Position numbers and translations under genes: made by a program. Positions 45,083 to 45,168 of a DNA stretch of 45,168 nucleotides are shown piece after piece (within the stretch, counting starts at the first letter, position 1; every line of letters starts with the position of its first letter). The stretch comes from Brachionus plicatilis (lineage: Eukaryota; Rotifera; Eurotatoria; Ploima; Brachionidae): the NCBI GenBank assembly GCA_010279815.1, contig QEOQ01000204.1, positions 261,018 to 306,185 of the forward strand, given 5' to 3'. The notes under the pieces are model-generated. The model ran no database searches and had not been told where the DNA came from. It saw only the letters and a program-made list of their open reading frames with translations.

Positions 45083-45168
45083 GATCTTATCTATATTTTT
45101 TATTTTTTTTGTTTTTTTTTCTTTTTTCTCCCAGCTCTTTAATTATTATTTTTGTATCTCATCCTTTC

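Overview
This is a very AT-rich, gene-sparse animal nuclear segment. It carries animal-type genes (slingshot phosphatase, astacin, two-pore K+ channel, eIF2-beta, METTL6, TMEM68), GT-AG introns mostly 50-60 bp long, and remnants of LINE, Tc1/mariner and hAT-like elements. Composition, tiny introns and gene content best fit a micrometazoan such as a monogonont rotifer (Brachionus-like). That identification is an inference from style, not from a search.

Layout. 1-1.7 kb: decayed mobile DNA with a FLYWCH-like zinc-finger fragment. 1.9-4.0 kb: EIF2S2 (minus) divergent from a PHOSPHO-type HAD phosphatase (plus). 4.0-5.0 kb: LINE debris. 5.3-5.9 kb: a three-exon secreted, cysteine-containing precursor (minus). 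8.1-8.8 kb: 3' exons of a tandem-PDZ gene (minus). 9.9-10.4 kb: an intronless NADAR (YbiA-like) gene (plus). 11.8-12.8 kb: a 308-aa orphan (minus). 13.3-15.8 kb: a transposon nest and a GC-enriched island with possible minus-strand exons. 16.2-20.0 kb: a K2P channel (minus) whose second pore filter is destroyed. 20.9-22.2 kb: a minimal five-exon astacin (minus). 23.9-28.6 kb: slingshot (minus, two exons). 28.6-34.3 kb: mostly featureless. 34.3-35.3 kb: METTL6 (plus). 35.8-36.8 kb: a membrane-anchored Ulp1/SENP-like cysteine protease (plus). 38.6-41.5 kb: a TMEM68-type acyltransferase (plus) with two alternative membrane-anchor first exons. 41.9-45.2 kb: LINE, MITE and (ATT)n sequence, ending in a 5'-truncated LINE reverse transcriptase.

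The most striking arrangement is at 35.6-41.5 kb. The promoter, 5' leader and first ~100 coding bases of TMEM68 exon 1a are duplicated about 2.8 kb upstream and there drive a different protein, a C48-type protease. The result is a chimeric gene with a borrowed promoter and membrane anchor. TMEM68 itself has a second, diverged first exon (1b) whose donor phase matches the same exon 2, so two anchor isoforms are predicted. Together these form a local family of three reused membrane-anchor exons on two enzymes.

Exon models were made by hand from reading frames, GT-AG sites and phase. Where the family is conserved (EIF2S2, astacin, TMEM68, METTL6, slingshot, K2P) the joins are well supported. Orphan joins are less certain.
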